Assembly: GCF_040675465.1 (NCBI RefSeq)
Contig: NZ_JBFAPA010000014.1
Span: 264,906-328,905, forward strand
Length of the DNA: 64,000 bases
From: Kibdelosporangium sp040675465
GTDB lineage: Bacteria > Actinomycetota > Actinomycetes > Mycobacteriales > Pseudonocardiaceae
Reading direction: 5' to 3'
The first letter of the stretch is position 1. The number at the start of each line of letters is the position of its first letter. The position numbers and the translations under genes were made by a program. The notes below the pieces were generated by a model. It did not search any database, had not been told where the DNA came from, and worked only from the letters and a program-made list of their open reading frames with translations. Below are positions 8,344 to 17,267 of this stretch, piece after piece.

Positions 8344-8721
8344 GTGACAGACAAGCCAAGGAAGACCCCCGGCCCGGACCACCCGATCACCGTCACCCCG
8401 ACGAGCGGCCGCGTGGTCGTGAAGCTCGGCGGCGAGGTGATCGCCGACTCGCGGGACGCGCTCACCCTGCAGGAGTCCACCTACCCGGCGGTGCAGTACA
8501 TCCCGCGCAAGGACGTGGACTTCAGCAAGCTGGAGCGCACCGAGCACCAGACCTACTGCCCCTACAAGGGCGATGCCTCCTACTACAGCCTCGTGCCCGC
8601 GGGCGAGGACGGCGTGAACTCGGTCTGGTCGTATGAGAGCCCGTACGACCCGGTCGCGCAGATCAAGGACCACGTCGCCTTCTACCCCAACCGCGTCGAC
8701 TCGATCGAGATCACCGGCTAG
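8344..8721 (+). CDS. DUF427 domain protein
   Basis: A 125-residue DUF427 protein. It has the family's opening GPDHPITV, the conserved YPAVQYIPRKDVDF, the motif THQTYCPYKGDASYY-like (here EHQTYCPYKGDASYYSL) and the closing DHVAFYPNRVDSIEI. The family has a small beta-barrel fold and no firmly established function. Two GTG codons are possible (8335, 8344). I prefer 8344 because TACAGT at 8331-8336 would be a -10 hexamer seven bases upstream, as in leaderless actinobacterial transcripts. It is divergent from the LLM oxidoreductase, and its 3' end overlaps the convergent SDR by 11 bp. Confidence 0.9.
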   Translation: MTDKPRKTPGPDHPITVTPTSGRVVVKLGGEVIADSRDALTLQESTYPAVQYIPRKDVDFSKLERTEHQTYCPYKGDASYYSLVPAGEDGVNSVWSYESPYDPVAQIKDHVAFYPNRVDSIEITG

Positions 8722-9517
8722 CGGGCACCCAGCCCTTGCTGGCCGCGTGCCAGACGTCCTGGACCGACGCGATGTACCCGTCCGGATCGGTCGCCCGCAG
8801 CCGCGCGGCGGCCGATGTCTCGTCCGGGTGGGTCAGGATCAGGAACCGCTCCGCCTCGAGGTCGCGCACGATCGTGTCGGCGGCCTGCCAGGCCGGGATC
8901 ATCCGGCTGGCGATCCGCGCGGCCCGTTTGGCGGCGGTCTGGTCGCCGTTGGACATCAGCGGCGTGTCCACGACTCCCGGGCACACACAGGAGAACCGGA
9001 CGCCGGTGTTGGCGTGCACCACCGCGAGCGACTCGGCCAGGGCGACGGCCGCGTGCTTGGTGACGGTGTAGGGCATGGCGCCGGGACTGGTCAGCAGTCC
9101 CGCGCACGAGGCCACGTTCACCAGGTAGCCGTCCTCCCGGTCGAGCATCGCGGGGAGCAACGCCCGCGCAGCCCACACGTGCGACATCACGTGCATGTCC
9201 CACTGCCGCTGCCAGCCCATGTCGCCGATCTCCGGGCCACCTTGGGGGTGCACGGTGCCCGCGTTGGAGATCCACACGTCCACCGGTCCGTACATGCTCT
9301 CCGCCTGGGCGATGACACGCAGGATCTCGGTCTCGTAACCGACGTCGGCCTGCACCGCCATGCCCTGCACCTCGGCGGCGACGGCCTTGGCGTCCGCGAG
9401 GTTCTTGTCCGCGATGACCACGCCACGGGGGTTCTCCCCGGCGAACCGCCGGGCCAGGGCCGCACCGATACCACTGCCCCCACCAGTGATGACGATAAGT
9501 CGGCCGTCGAAATCCAT
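8711..9517 (-). CDS. Short-chain dehydrogenase/reductase
   Basis: A 268-residue classical SDR, an NAD(P)-dependent cytosolic oxidoreductase. The nucleotide-binding TGGGSGIG is at residues 11-18, NAG at 85-87, the catalytic Ser137 in NVASCAG, and Tyr150/Lys154 in YTVTK. After the catalytic core comes CPGVVDTPLM, as in the family. The acidic residue in VVIADKN at the end of beta-2 suggests NAD preference (inference). A short inverted repeat lies just upstream of the start. The substrate is not predictable. Confidence 0.93.
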   Translation of the reverse strand: MDFDGRLIVITGGGSGIGAALARRFAGENPRGVVIADKNLADAKAVAAEVQGMAVQADVGYETEILRVIAQAESMYGPVDVWISNAGTVHPQGGPEIGDMGWQRQWDMHVMSHVWAARALLPAMLDREDGYLVNVASCAGLLTSPGAMPYTVTKHAAVALAESLAVVHANTGVRFSCVCPGVVDTPLMSNGDQTAAKRAARIASRMIPAWQAADTIVRDLEAERFLILTHPDETSAAARLRATDPDGYIASVQDVWHAASKGWVPASR

Positions 9518-9524
9518 GACCCGA

Positions 9525-9542
9525 CTTTAACCTTTGGTAAAG
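9525..9542. promoter_or_regulatory. Possible operator upstream of SDR
   Basis: CTTTA-N8-TAAAG lies 7 bp upstream of the SDR start, in an AT-rich patch (ACCTTTGG forms the spacer). The dyad shape and position suit a repressor site, but it is short and the evidence is weak. Confidence 0.25.
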
Positions 9543-9637
9543 ACTTGGCGAGGCGTGATTTCGCCAGGTTGCCGAAGTGGACAGTGGGTGAACGGCCCTT
9601 CGCCTGCCGGACACCCGGGCTTGCTTGACTGGGCGGC

Positions 9638-10153
9638 ATGACGGCTACTCGGGGGGAGCGGTTCACCGCCGCCATGGCCGCCGTCGTGCGGCGGCTCCCT
9701 TTTGGACTCAACCGGATCGTCCCGCCCAGCCTGCTGGGGTTCGCGGTGATCAACGGGTTCACCTTCGGCGTGGACCTGACCATCCTCAGCCTGCTGCACG
9801 GGCTGCTGCCCCTGTGGCTCGCCATCACTGTGGCGTACGGCTGCGCGTTCGGGCTGAGTTACGCGCTCAACCGGATGTTCAACTTCCGCTCGCACGCCGC
9901 CGTCGGGCCGCAGCTGACCGTCTACGTGATCGTCGTGGTGATCAACTACCTCGCGTGGATCCTGGGCGTGGCCACGGGTTTGACCGCGCTGGGCCTGGAC
10001 TACCGGATCTCCCGGATGGTCGCCGGCGGCTGCGAGGCGGTGTACATGTACTGCGCCATGCGGTGGGTGGTCTTCCGCGACCGTTCGGCCGCACCCACAA
10101 CCGTTTCACAACAGCAGCACGATATGCAGTTGGACAGCGGTTCCGCAGGATGA
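9638..10153 (+). CDS. GtrA-like membrane protein
   Basis: A 171-residue integral membrane protein with four predicted TM helices, at about 28-50, 56-76, 90-112 and 120-140. The sequence FAVINGFTFGVDLTILSLL, then YALNRMFNFRS after helix 2, and FRD after helix 4 are diagnostic of the GtrA family. GtrA proteins are thought to flip polyprenyl-phosphate-linked sugars or aid cell-wall glycan modification. No glycosyltransferase partner is adjacent, so the specific role is open. Confidence 0.9.
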   Translation: MTATRGERFTAAMAAVVRRLPFGLNRIVPPSLLGFAVINGFTFGVDLTILSLLHGLLPLWLAITVAYGCAFGLSYALNRMFNFRSHAAVGPQLTVYVIVVVINYLAWILGVATGLTALGLDYRISRMVAGGCEAVYMYCAMRWVVFRDRSAAPTTVSQQQHDMQLDSGSAG

Positions 10154-10172
10154 GGTGGGGAGAGTCAGGGAG

Positions 10173-10991
10173 ATGAGAACAGCAACGGCCCGGTTGTTCG
10201 CCGCGGTCGCGCTCCTGGTCGGCATGGTGGCGGCCGTACTGCCGTCGTCGGCCGCCGCGGCGTGCACCCCGGCGATCGTGGACATCGGTGGCGTGTCGCA
10301 GCCGGAGGGCACCGGCAACGCGACCACGTTCCGGTTCCCGGTGACGATCACGCCCGCGGAGGGGTGCAAGGCCGAGGGGACGGTCCGGTACCACACCAGG
10401 GACGGGTCGAAGGCGGACAAGGACCCCGCCAGGGCCGGCGAGGACTACGCGGCCACCGAGGGTGAGCTGAAGTGGGGCGGCGAGCCCACCACGCAGTACA
10501 TCTCGGTGAAGATCAACCCCGATCGGGTGCCCGAGCGCCTCGAAGTGTTCTGGGTGCAGCTCGACTCGCCCAAGGGCGTGTGGCTCGGCCACGGCGCCGC
10601 ACCGGGCTGGATCCGCAACGACGACGGCCCGCTCGGCCGTGCCAACGCCGGCGGTGAGTGCCCTGGCGGCCCCCAGTGCGCGGGCACGTCCCAGGACAGC
10701 GGGATCTGCTGGGTGATCAACAAGTCGGTGACCGCGGACTTCTTCTTCTCCTCCCCGGACGGCGACAAGTCGGTGACCGTCAGCACCGTCGAGGACAGCG
10801 CCGGTGTGGACCCGGGTTACCTGCCGATCAAGGACAAGGTGATCTCGGCACGGGACGGCGAGACCCGCGCGAGCGTGCGGATCCTGCTGACCCGCAACGA
10901 GCCGATGACGATCCACCTTGTCTACGACAAGCTCACGCCCGGCTACACCGCGGGCAACATGGACACCACGATCACGGTAGTCCCTCAATAG
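10173..10991 (+). CDS. Secreted Calx-beta-type domain protein
   Basis: A 272-residue exported protein. MRTATARLFAAVALLVGMVA followed by AVLPSSAAAA is a Sec signal peptide ending near residue 30. The first domain (about 33-150) follows the Calx-beta pattern: VSQPEGTGNATTFRFPV, a DGSKAD/DY element, then WVQLDSPKGV and an IRNDDG end. A Cys-containing insert (GECPGGPQCAGTSQDSGICW) precedes a second beta-rich part. ATG 10173 has an AGGGAG ribosome site; GTG 10155 is a weaker option. Possible roles are matrix, adhesion or calcium binding. It converges on the AfsR-type gene with a 20-bp overlap. Confidence 0.8.
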   Translation: MRTATARLFAAVALLVGMVAAVLPSSAAAACTPAIVDIGGVSQPEGTGNATTFRFPVTITPAEGCKAEGTVRYHTRDGSKADKDPARAGEDYAATEGELKWGGEPTTQYISVKINPDRVPERLEVFWVQLDSPKGVWLGHGAAPGWIRNDDGPLGRANAGGECPGGPQCAGTSQDSGICWVINKSVTADFFFSSPDGDKSVTVSTVEDSAGVDPGYLPIKDKVISARDGETRASVRILLTRNEPMTIHLVYDKLTPGYTAGNMDTTITVVPQ

Positions 10992-13965
10992 CGAGTGCCT
11001 CAGCCGTCGCGTTCTCCTGCCGGTAGAGCTCCACAGCCCGGCTCCGGTGGGCGGACGCGACGGCCGGGCGGCCCAGCCGGTCCTCCAGGTCGCCCAGGTC
11101 ACGGTAGAGGTGGGCATGTTCGTACCCGTCCGGCACCGCGCCGCGGATGGACAATGCCAGCTCCAGGTGCTCCCGGGCGCCGCGCAGGTCGTCCCGGCCG
11201 AGGCAGGCCCGGCCGAGCCGGTCCAGCGCGACCGCCTCGATGTGCGGGGCCCGGTGCTCCCTGGCCAGCGCCAGCGCCAGCTCGAACTGCTCCGCGGCGG
11301 CGGCGAAGTCCTTGCGCCGCAGGTACACCGCGCCGGTGTGCAGCAACGCCTCCATCTCGGTCCAGACGTACCCGATCTCGCGCAGCAGGGTGACCGCCTC
11401 CTGCAACGTGTTCAGCGCGAGGTCGTCGTCGCCCAGCTCCAGGTAGGCCTCGCCGAGGGTGTCCAGGGTGGCCGCCTCCAGCCGGGGCGTGTCCAGCTTG
11501 CGGAACCGGGCCAGCGCCTCGGTCAGCGGCTCGAGGCTCTCCGCGGCCCGGCCCATCTGGATCAGCGTGCTGCCGAGGTTGCGCTGCGACAGCGCATGGC
11601 CGAGGTGGTTGTCGACCGCTGCGCACCGGGCCACCGCCATCTGGTGCGCCTCAACGGCTTCGTCGAACCGGCGCATCTCGGAGTAGGCGTTGGCGAGGTT
11701 GTTGTAGACGTGTCCCTCGCCGTCGAGGTCCCCGGCCGCGCGCACCGCCCGCAACGCCAGGATGTTGGTGTTGACCGCGTCCTGCAGGCGGCGGGTCATG
11801 TAGTACGAGACACCCAGCGCGCGCAGCATCTCGGCCTCGGCCAACGGATCGCCGAGCTCGGCGGCCGCGGCCGCGCCCTGCCGGCACAGTTCCACGCGGT
11901 CCTGCCAATGGCCGGTGGCGTCGTAGAAACTCGTCAGCAGGTACGTGAAATGCCATGCGGCGGTGAGCCTTCCGCTCTCCCGGGCGAACCTGGCGGCGGG
12001 CACGAGGTTGTGCCGTTCGCCTTCCAGGAATGCGACCGCGGCGTGGCGGTCGGGGGCGAACGGCAGCTCCGGCGCCTCGTACCGCAGGCTCGAGGTGACC
12101 AGGTCGCGGTTGGGGTCGATGGCCTTGTTGGCCGCGCTGGCCACCAGCAGGTACCAGTCGACCAGCCGGTGCCCGGCCTCGGCCGTGGCCGCCTCCGGCT
12201 CGTCGGTGCGGGCGCACTGCCGGGCGAACTCGCGGATCAGGTCGTGGAACCGGAACCGGTCCTCGCCGACCGGCATGATCAGGTGCGCGGCCTTGAGCTC
12301 GGTGGTCGCCCGGCGCCCGTCCTTGGCCGGGACGCCGCACATCGCGGCGCCCAGCGACGCGGTGAACGTGGTCCCCGGGGTGAGGCCCAGCAGCCGGAAC
12401 ATCCTGGTCTGCGCCAGTTCCAGCGGCAGGTACGCGCTGGCGAGCACGGTCCGGACGGTCCTGGTGTCGCCGTCGACGGCCAACGCGTCGAGGCGGTCGG
12501 CCCCGGCCAGTTCCCCGGCCAGGCCCGCGATCGGGCGGGCGGGTTCCCCGGCCAGCCGGGCCGCGGCGATCCGCAGCGCCAACGGCATCCCGCCGCACAA
12601 CCGGGCCAGTCTGGCGGCCGGGCCGCGTTCGCGGTCGACCCGGTCCGCGCCGAGCACGCTGCTGAGCAACGCGATCGAGGCGTCGTGCTTGAACGCGTCC
12701 AACGGGACCATCCGCACGGCGTAGCGGGTTCCCAAGGCGGCCAACGACTTGCGGCTCGTGACGATCAGCAGCGTGCGGGTCCCGCCGGGCACCAGCGGCA
12801 GCACGTGCTCGACGTCGCCCGCGTTGTCGACCACGATCACGCATCGCTTGCCGTGCACCAAAGACCGGTACAGCGCCTCGCGGTCACCGATCCCGCCGGG
12901 GATGCGGTCCTCGGGCATTCCCAAGCTGCGCAACAGATGCGCGAGGGCGTCGGCCGACGACATCATCCGGCGCGGGTCGTGCCCGCGCACGTCGACGAAC
13001 AGCTGCCCGTCCGGGAACCGGCCCGCCACCCGGTGTGCCCACTGGACGGCCAGCGCGGTCTTGCCCATACCCGCGGTCCCGGAGATCACCACCACCGGCG
13101 GCTCGGACTCGTCCAGCAACTGGTCCAGGGCGGCGAGTTCGGCCTCGCGGCCGGTGAAATGCCCGACCCGCGCGGGAAGCTGCGCCGGGCCGGTGGTCAT
13201 CTGCTGCGGCGCGTCCAGGCTGGCGTCGCGCCGGAGGATCGAGCTGTGCAGGGCGAGCAGCTCCGGGCCGGGCTCGGTGCCCAGCTCGTCGGCCAGCCGC
13301 AGCCGGACGGTCTGGAACACGCCCAGCGCCTCGGTGTGCCGCCCAGAGCGGTACAGCGCCAGCATCTGCAGACCGGCCAGCACTTCGCGGGTCGGGTGCT
13401 CGGCCAGCAGCCGGGCCAGCTCGCGGACCGCCTCCTCGTGTTTGCCCAGCTGCAGCTCGGCATCCCAGAAGGACTCCACAGTGGACAGCCGGAGCTCGTG
13501 CAGCCGGTCCGCCTCGCGCAGGCCCCAGCCGGTCAGGGCGGCGTCCGCGAACGCCTCGCCGTGCCACAGGTCCAGTGCCCGCCGGAACCCGGAGGCCGCG
13601 CGGTCGACCGCGCCCTCGGCCGCATGCCGTTTGGCGACACGGACCTGTTGCTCGAACAGCAAAGCGTCGACAGTTGAAGCGTCCACATCGAGCACGTAGC
13701 CGGGATTGCTGGTGCGCAGCACCGGGTCGAAGCCGGACCGGTCGAGCGCCTGGCGGATCCGGGCGACGTGACTGTGCAGTGTGCGAACGGCTGTACGCGG
13801 CGGGTCCTCGCCCCAGACGACGTCGACGAGCTTGCCCACCGGCAGCACCTGACCGGCGTGCAGCGCGAGCATGCCGAGCACGGCGCGTTGCCGGGTGCCT
13901 TGCAGGACGGCCGGGCCCGCCGGACCGATCGCCTGCACGCGGCCAAGGATCTGGAACTCGCCCAC
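10972..13965 (-). CDS. Full-length AfsR/SARP-family regulator (BTAD, NB-ARC, TPR)
   Basis: A 997-residue multidomain regulator. The winged helix covers about 1-95 (MGEFQILGRV ... TLHSHVARIRQALD ... NPGYVLDV). The transcriptional activation domain runs to about 250, ending LADELGTEPGPELLALH. The NB-ARC ATPase starts at about 275, with Walker A GTAGMGKTA, Walker B VIVVDNAGD and the GLPL-like motif CGGMPLALRIA. From about 680 to the end are repeated helical hairpins (AEMLRALGVSYYM, GHVYNNLANAYSEM, ALSQRNLGSTLIQMG) forming TPRs. In Streptomyces, AfsR-type proteins respond to Ser/Thr kinases and activate specialised metabolism. No biosynthetic cluster adjoins, so it may act in trans. Confidence 0.95.
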   Translation of the reverse strand: MGEFQILGRVQAIGPAGPAVLQGTRQRAVLGMLALHAGQVLPVGKLVDVVWGEDPPRTAVRTLHSHVARIRQALDRSGFDPVLRTSNPGYVLDVDASTVDALLFEQQVRVAKRHAAEGAVDRAASGFRRALDLWHGEAFADAALTGWGLREADRLHELRLSTVESFWDAELQLGKHEEAVRELARLLAEHPTREVLAGLQMLALYRSGRHTEALGVFQTVRLRLADELGTEPGPELLALHSSILRRDASLDAPQQMTTGPAQLPARVGHFTGREAELAALDQLLDESEPPVVVISGTAGMGKTALAVQWAHRVAGRFPDGQLFVDVRGHDPRRMMSSADALAHLLRSLGMPEDRIPGGIGDREALYRSLVHGKRCVIVVDNAGDVEHVLPLVPGGTRTLLIVTSRKSLAALGTRYAVRMVPLDAFKHDASIALLSSVLGADRVDRERGPAARLARLCGGMPLALRIAAARLAGEPARPIAGLAGELAGADRLDALAVDGDTRTVRTVLASAYLPLELAQTRMFRLLGLTPGTTFTASLGAAMCGVPAKDGRRATTELKAAHLIMPVGEDRFRFHDLIREFARQCARTDEPEAATAEAGHRLVDWYLLVASAANKAIDPNRDLVTSSLRYEAPELPFAPDRHAAVAFLEGERHNLVPAARFARESGRLTAAWHFTYLLTSFYDATGHWQDRVELCRQGAAAAAELGDPLAEAEMLRALGVSYYMTRRLQDAVNTNILALRAVRAAGDLDGEGHVYNNLANAYSEMRRFDEAVEAHQMAVARCAAVDNHLGHALSQRNLGSTLIQMGRAAESLEPLTEALARFRKLDTPRLEAATLDTLGEAYLELGDDDLALNTLQEAVTLLREIGYVWTEMEALLHTGAVYLRRKDFAAAAEQFELALALAREHRAPHIEAVALDRLGRACLGRDDLRGAREHLELALSIRGAVPDGYEHAHLYRDLGDLEDRLGRPAVASAHRSRAVELYRQENATAEALAIEGLP

Positions 13966-14043
13966 CTTGGCCCCTCCTGTGCTCGGTCGACGGTGAGCAG
14001 AGCGTAGTCACGCGTGCTCTACCGGCGAAACCCCCCAAATGCC

Positions 14044-14973
14044 TCAGCTCCAGAGAGTGACATACACCGGTGGGCGGAACCGCGACGGCGGCAGCCCGGA
14101 GCCCGGTTCGCGCATCACGCGCAACGCCGTCGCGCCGGTGAGGAAATGCAGGAAAGCCTCGGCGGCTGGGGATCTTCGCTCCGGCATCAGGGTAGTTGCG
14201 TACCAGGTCGTTTCCGCCGGAGTTGCCCAAGTGGGCAGAATTCGCAGCTCTCCCCGCCGCACTTGGGCACAGACCAGATGGGCGGGCGCGGGGGCCACGC
14301 CGGCGCCGTCCGCGGCGGCTGCCCAAGCGGCCGTTTGGCTCGGATAGACCCTGATCCGATGATCCTCCACCTTCATCTTGCGCAGCAATCGCCCGCAGTC
14401 ACTGCCCGGATCCGTGCCAGAAGGACCGACAAGCCAGTTCCACTGCTTCGGTGGACCACCCGGCGGCCCGGCGACGACCAGCTGGGTGCGGAACACCGGT
14501 TCGCTGACCAGCTCGACACCCGGGTCGTTGGCCAGGTTCGGGCCGATGGCCACGTCGGCGAACCGGTTACCGACCAGCACCGGCAGCTCCCCGCTGGCGG
14601 CGACCCCGGCGCTGGTGTCGGTGATGCGTCCCTTGGTGAACGCCTCCAGCAGCGGAGGGACGACGAACTCGATGATCGTGCTGGACGCGATCACCCGCAG
14701 CTCCTCGGGCGCGCCCAGCCCGCTGCGCACCGCCGCCTGAGCGTCGGCGCCGAGCGAGACGAGCTTCGACGCGAGCGGCAGCAGCCGCCCACCGGCCGGA
14801 GTCAGCTGCATGACACTGCCCGCGCGCACGATCAGCTGGTCGTCGAACTGCTGACGCAAGGCGCTCAACGCCTGGGAGACGGCGGGCTCGCTGACACCGA
14901 GCGCGTCGGCGGCGGCCTTCACCGACCCCAGCCTGGCCACCAGCACAAAAGTGCCGAGCTGCGTCAGCGTCAT
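14044..14973 (-). CDS. cutR: LysR-type regulator of the CODH locus (copy 1)
   Basis: A 309-residue LysR-family regulator. The N-terminal helix-turn-helix (VKAAADALGVSEPAVSQALS, about 18-37) is followed by a linker helix and a periplasmic-binding-protein-like effector domain. It closely resembles the protein at 23654-24598 over its whole length, including the unusual shared tail PPVYVTLWS. It is divergent from the small protein-coxD-coxE genes, with a TTAAGC-N4-GGTTAA palindrome in the gap. By analogy with CutR-type activators of CODH genes in actinobacteria, it probably senses a CODH-related signal. The gene symbol is by context only. Confidence 0.85.
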   Translation of the reverse strand: MTLTQLGTFVLVARLGSVKAAADALGVSEPAVSQALSALRQQFDDQLIVRAGSVMQLTPAGGRLLPLASKLVSLGADAQAAVRSGLGAPEELRVIASSTIIEFVVPPLLEAFTKGRITDTSAGVAASGELPVLVGNRFADVAIGPNLANDPGVELVSEPVFRTQLVVAGPPGGPPKQWNWLVGPSGTDPGSDCGRLLRKMKVEDHRIRVYPSQTAAWAAAADGAGVAPAPAHLVCAQVRRGELRILPTWATPAETTWYATTLMPERRSPAAEAFLHFLTGATALRVMREPGSGLPPSRFRPPVYVTLWS

Positions 14974-15017
14974 GCACCGCGATGCTACGGAGTTACTTGG
15001 GTGGCCCCACTGGCCTG

Positions 15018-15033
15018 TTAAGCATTCGGTTAA
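15018..15033. promoter_or_regulatory. Predicted LysR operator, site A
   Basis: TTAAGC-ATTC-GGTTAA sits between LysR copy 1 and the small ORF-coxD-coxE genes. It matches two other sites in this window (23598-23613 and 24595-24610) with the same 6-4-6 spacing. It is the only site of the three whose right half is imperfect (GGTTAA rather than GCTTAA/T). Confidence 0.65.
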
Positions 15034-15076
15034 TGGAGCCGTTTCTCTTTTCGCGGCTCTTCCTAGCATGGGGTTC

Positions 15077-15283
15077 ATGAGCGAGCAGCCCGACAAGGAC
15101 GTGCTGCGGGACATCTGGCGTGCGCGTTCGCAGACAGACCTTTCGACGTTCACCGGGCAGGGGAAGACGTGCCGCGCGATGCGGCACGTGGGCGCCGAGC
15201 CGGTGGACGACGACCTCCGGGCGGCCTGGCGGGACCGCCTGGCCAGGGAGGGCAAAAGTGGACCTCCCGCAGTCGGTCAGTGA
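15077..15283 (+). CDS. Small protein upstream of the CoxD-like ATPase
   Basis: A 68-residue charged protein I do not recognise, starting MSEQPDKDVLRDIWRARSQT; ATG 15068 gives three extra residues (MGF). It is rich in Arg, Asp and Trp, with a predicted helical N-terminus and a GQGKTC turn that is not a complete P-loop. Its 3' end overlaps the CoxD-like start by 26 bp, and it lies directly behind the predicted LysR operator. It is therefore the first gene of the maturation operon. It could be a small accessory protein for CODH assembly (inference from position). Confidence 0.6.
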   Translation: MSEQPDKDVLRDIWRARSQTDLSTFTGQGKTCRAMRHVGAEPVDDDLRAAWRDRLAREGKSGPPAVGQ

Positions 15284-16112
15284 CCTGACCGCGCTCCTCC
15301 GCAGCGGCGGCTACCTCGCCGATCGCGGTCTCGCCACGGCCGCTTTCGTCGCCATGTCACTGGGGCGGCCGCTGCTGCTGGAGGGTGAGGTCGGCGTCGG
15401 CAAGACCGAGATCGGGAAGGTGCTGGCCGCGGTGCTGGGGCGTTCGCTGATCCGGTTGCAGTGTTATGAGGGCATTGACACCAATCAGGCGCTTTATGAG
15501 TGGGACTACGCGCGGCAGTTGCTGGCCGTGCGTGCTGGGGCTCCGGATCTTGGGGAGTTGTTCGGGGCCTCGTTCCTGGTGGAGCGGCCGCTGTTGCATG
15601 CTGTGCGGGCTGGTTCTTCGGCGGTACTGCTGATCGATGAGGTTGATCGGGCGGATGACGAGTTCGAGGCTTTTCTGCTGGAGGTGTTGTCGGACTTTCA
15701 GGTGACGATTCCTGAGGTTGGGACGATCGCGGCTGCTTCTCCGCCGCTGGTTGTGTTGACCTCGAACCGGACCCGGGAACTCCACGATGCTTTGAAGCGT
15801 CGGTGCATGTATCACTGGATCGGGTATCCGCCGCCTGATCGCGAGGTGGAGATCGTGCTGCTGCGGCAGCCTTCGCTGGGGGAGGCTTTGGCGCGCAAGG
15901 TGGTCGATGCCGTGACTCGGTTGCGCAAACTCGACCTCGCCAAGCCGCCGGGGGTGGCTGAGACCATCGACTGGGTGCGGACTCTGGATCTGCTCGGCGA
16001 GACGTCCCTGACCCCCGATGTGGTGTCGTCGACTCTGGGGGCTGTCGTGAAGGAGCGCGACGACCTGCATCTGGTTCAGGGTTCGTTGCGGGACATCGCT
16101 CCCGATGCTTGA
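15258..16112 (+). CDS. coxD: MoxR-family AAA+ ATPase, CoxD-like
   Basis: A 284-residue AAA+ ATPase of the MoxR class. Walker A is GEVGVGKTE, Walker B is VLLIDEVDRAD, and sensor 1 is in VLTSNRTRELHDALKRR. In carboxidotrophs CoxD partners the VWA protein CoxE to build or sulfurate the Mo-Cu active site of CODH. The GTG at 15258 was chosen because GGGAGGG lies 7 bp upstream and the product starts with the family's N-terminal helix. It overlaps coxE by 8 bp. Codon use in the 15.4-17.2 kb stretch is slightly less GC-extreme than in the neighbours. Confidence 0.88.
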   Translation: MDLPQSVSDLTALLRSGGYLADRGLATAAFVAMSLGRPLLLEGEVGVGKTEIGKVLAAVLGRSLIRLQCYEGIDTNQALYEWDYARQLLAVRAGAPDLGELFGASFLVERPLLHAVRAGSSAVLLIDEVDRADDEFEAFLLEVLSDFQVTIPEVGTIAAASPPLVVLTSNRTRELHDALKRRCMYHWIGYPPPDREVEIVLLRQPSLGEALARKVVDAVTRLRKLDLAKPPGVAETIDWVRTLDLLGETSLTPDVVSSTLGAVVKERDDLHLVQGSLRDIAPDA

Positions 16113-17181
16113 GGTCCTGGTCCACTTCGGACAGGCACTCCGCGATGCCGGTGTGCCCGTCGGAACGGGTGACATCCTCACCTTCAGTGCGGCGTTGGCT
16201 CGTCTCGACCTCACCGACATGTACTGGGTCGGCCGAACAACTTTGGTCAAGCGTAAAGACGACATCCCGGTGTATGACCGAGTGTTTCGGGCGTACTTCC
16301 TGGATGCCGGTTCTCCGGTTGAGGAGCTGATGAAGCTCAAGACCGCCGTTGAGGGTATCGACACCACGTTCGACATCCCGTCTGTCGAGCCCGGCTCCTC
16401 TGAATCCGATGCGGTTCAGCTGGGCCTGATGGCGTCGGCTGTGGAAGTGTTGCGTCACAAGTCCTTCGCCGCCTGCACTCCGTCGGAACTCGCTGCATTG
16501 CGCCGGATCATGTCCCGGATCCGCCTCAAACCCCCACACCGCCGTTCCCGCCGGACTCATCCCCGCCGTATCGGCCTCCTCGATCTGCGCCGCACGATCA
16601 GAGCCTCTCTGCGAACCGGCGGAGACCCAGCAGCTCTCCTCCGCAAACAACGCCGAGTCCGCCCGCGTCCCGTGGTCCTGATCCTCGATGTTTCCGGATC
16701 AATGGCCAGCTACTCTCGCGCGCTCCTCCAGTTCGCGTACTCGACGGGTCGGGCCGCGGACAAGGTGGAGGTCTTCTGCTTTGGAACCCGCCTGGCGCGG
16801 GTCACCCACCAGCTCCGTCACCGCGATCCTGACAGTGCTCTTACTCGTGCTGCTTCTCGGGTCACTGATTGGGATGGCGGCACTCGTATCGGGTCCTCAT
16901 TGGACACTTTTGTGCGCGACTGGGGGCGTCGGGGTTTGTGCCGCGGTGGGATCGTCGTCGTGTGCTCTGATGGGTTGGATCGCGGTGATCCGGATCTGTT
17001 GGCCAGTGCTATGGAACGTCTGTCCCGGCTGTGTTATCGCCTGGTCTGGGTCACTCCTCATTGGACGGCTCGGCCTCAGTCGTTGGGGATGATGGTTGCC
17101 GATCCGCATATCGATGTGTTGCTGGATGGGCATGATCTGGATGGTTTGGCTGAGTTGGCTCGGGTACTGCCATCTCTGTAG
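16105..17181 (+). CDS. coxE: VWA-domain protein, CoxE-like
   Basis: A 358-residue CoxE-family protein. The C-terminal half carries a von Willebrand A domain with a complete MIDAS: VLILDVSGSMASYSR (DxSxS) and later SDGLDRGD. The N-terminal half is the helical CoxE region with a strongly basic segment, KPPHRRSRRTHPRR. With CoxD it is proposed to act as a chaperone pair that inserts metals or sulfur into the CODH large subunit. It is translationally coupled to coxD and followed by two hairpins that probably end the transcript. Confidence 0.88.
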   Translation: MLEVLVHFGQALRDAGVPVGTGDILTFSAALARLDLTDMYWVGRTTLVKRKDDIPVYDRVFRAYFLDAGSPVEELMKLKTAVEGIDTTFDIPSVEPGSSESDAVQLGLMASAVEVLRHKSFAACTPSELAALRRIMSRIRLKPPHRRSRRTHPRRIGLLDLRRTIRASLRTGGDPAALLRKQRRVRPRPVVLILDVSGSMASYSRALLQFAYSTGRAADKVEVFCFGTRLARVTHQLRHRDPDSALTRAASRVTDWDGGTRIGSSLDTFVRDWGRRGLCRGGIVVVCSDGLDRGDPDLLASAMERLSRLCYRLVWVTPHWTARPQSLGMMVADPHIDVLLDGHDLDGLAELARVLPSL

Positions 17182-17182
17182 G

Positions 17183-17200
17183 GCGCTTCAAAAGAAGCGC
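17183..17200 (+). terminator. Hairpin after coxE
   Basis: GCGCTTC-AAAA-GAAGCGC is a perfect 7-bp stem with a tetraloop, two bases after the coxE stop codon. It lacks a U-run, like many actinobacterial terminators. Confidence 0.6.
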
Positions 17201-17231
17201 TCGCCGCGCGGCAGGCCGCCAAGAGGGGCAG

Positions 17232-17248
17232 GGGATCCTTCGGATCCC
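17232..17248 (+). terminator. Second hairpin after coxE
   Basis: GGGATCC-TTC-GGATCCC forms a 7-bp stem and is followed by TTGTGGG. Together with the hairpin at 17183-17200 it probably gives tandem termination behind coxE. Confidence 0.45.
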
Positions 17249-17267
17249 TTGTGGGCTGGGTTGGGTG

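Noticed and set aside
11047..13677. Very long open frame on the + strand opposite the AfsR-type gene
   Set aside because: It is the GC-driven shadow of the 997-residue regulator: Arg/Gly/Val-rich with no recognisable domain, while the reverse strand shows all expected AfsR motifs.
5617..13965. A specialised-metabolite biosynthetic cluster around the two SARP genes
   Set aside because: No polyketide, NRPS, terpene or RiPP machinery nearby; only scattered oxidoreductases and one P450.
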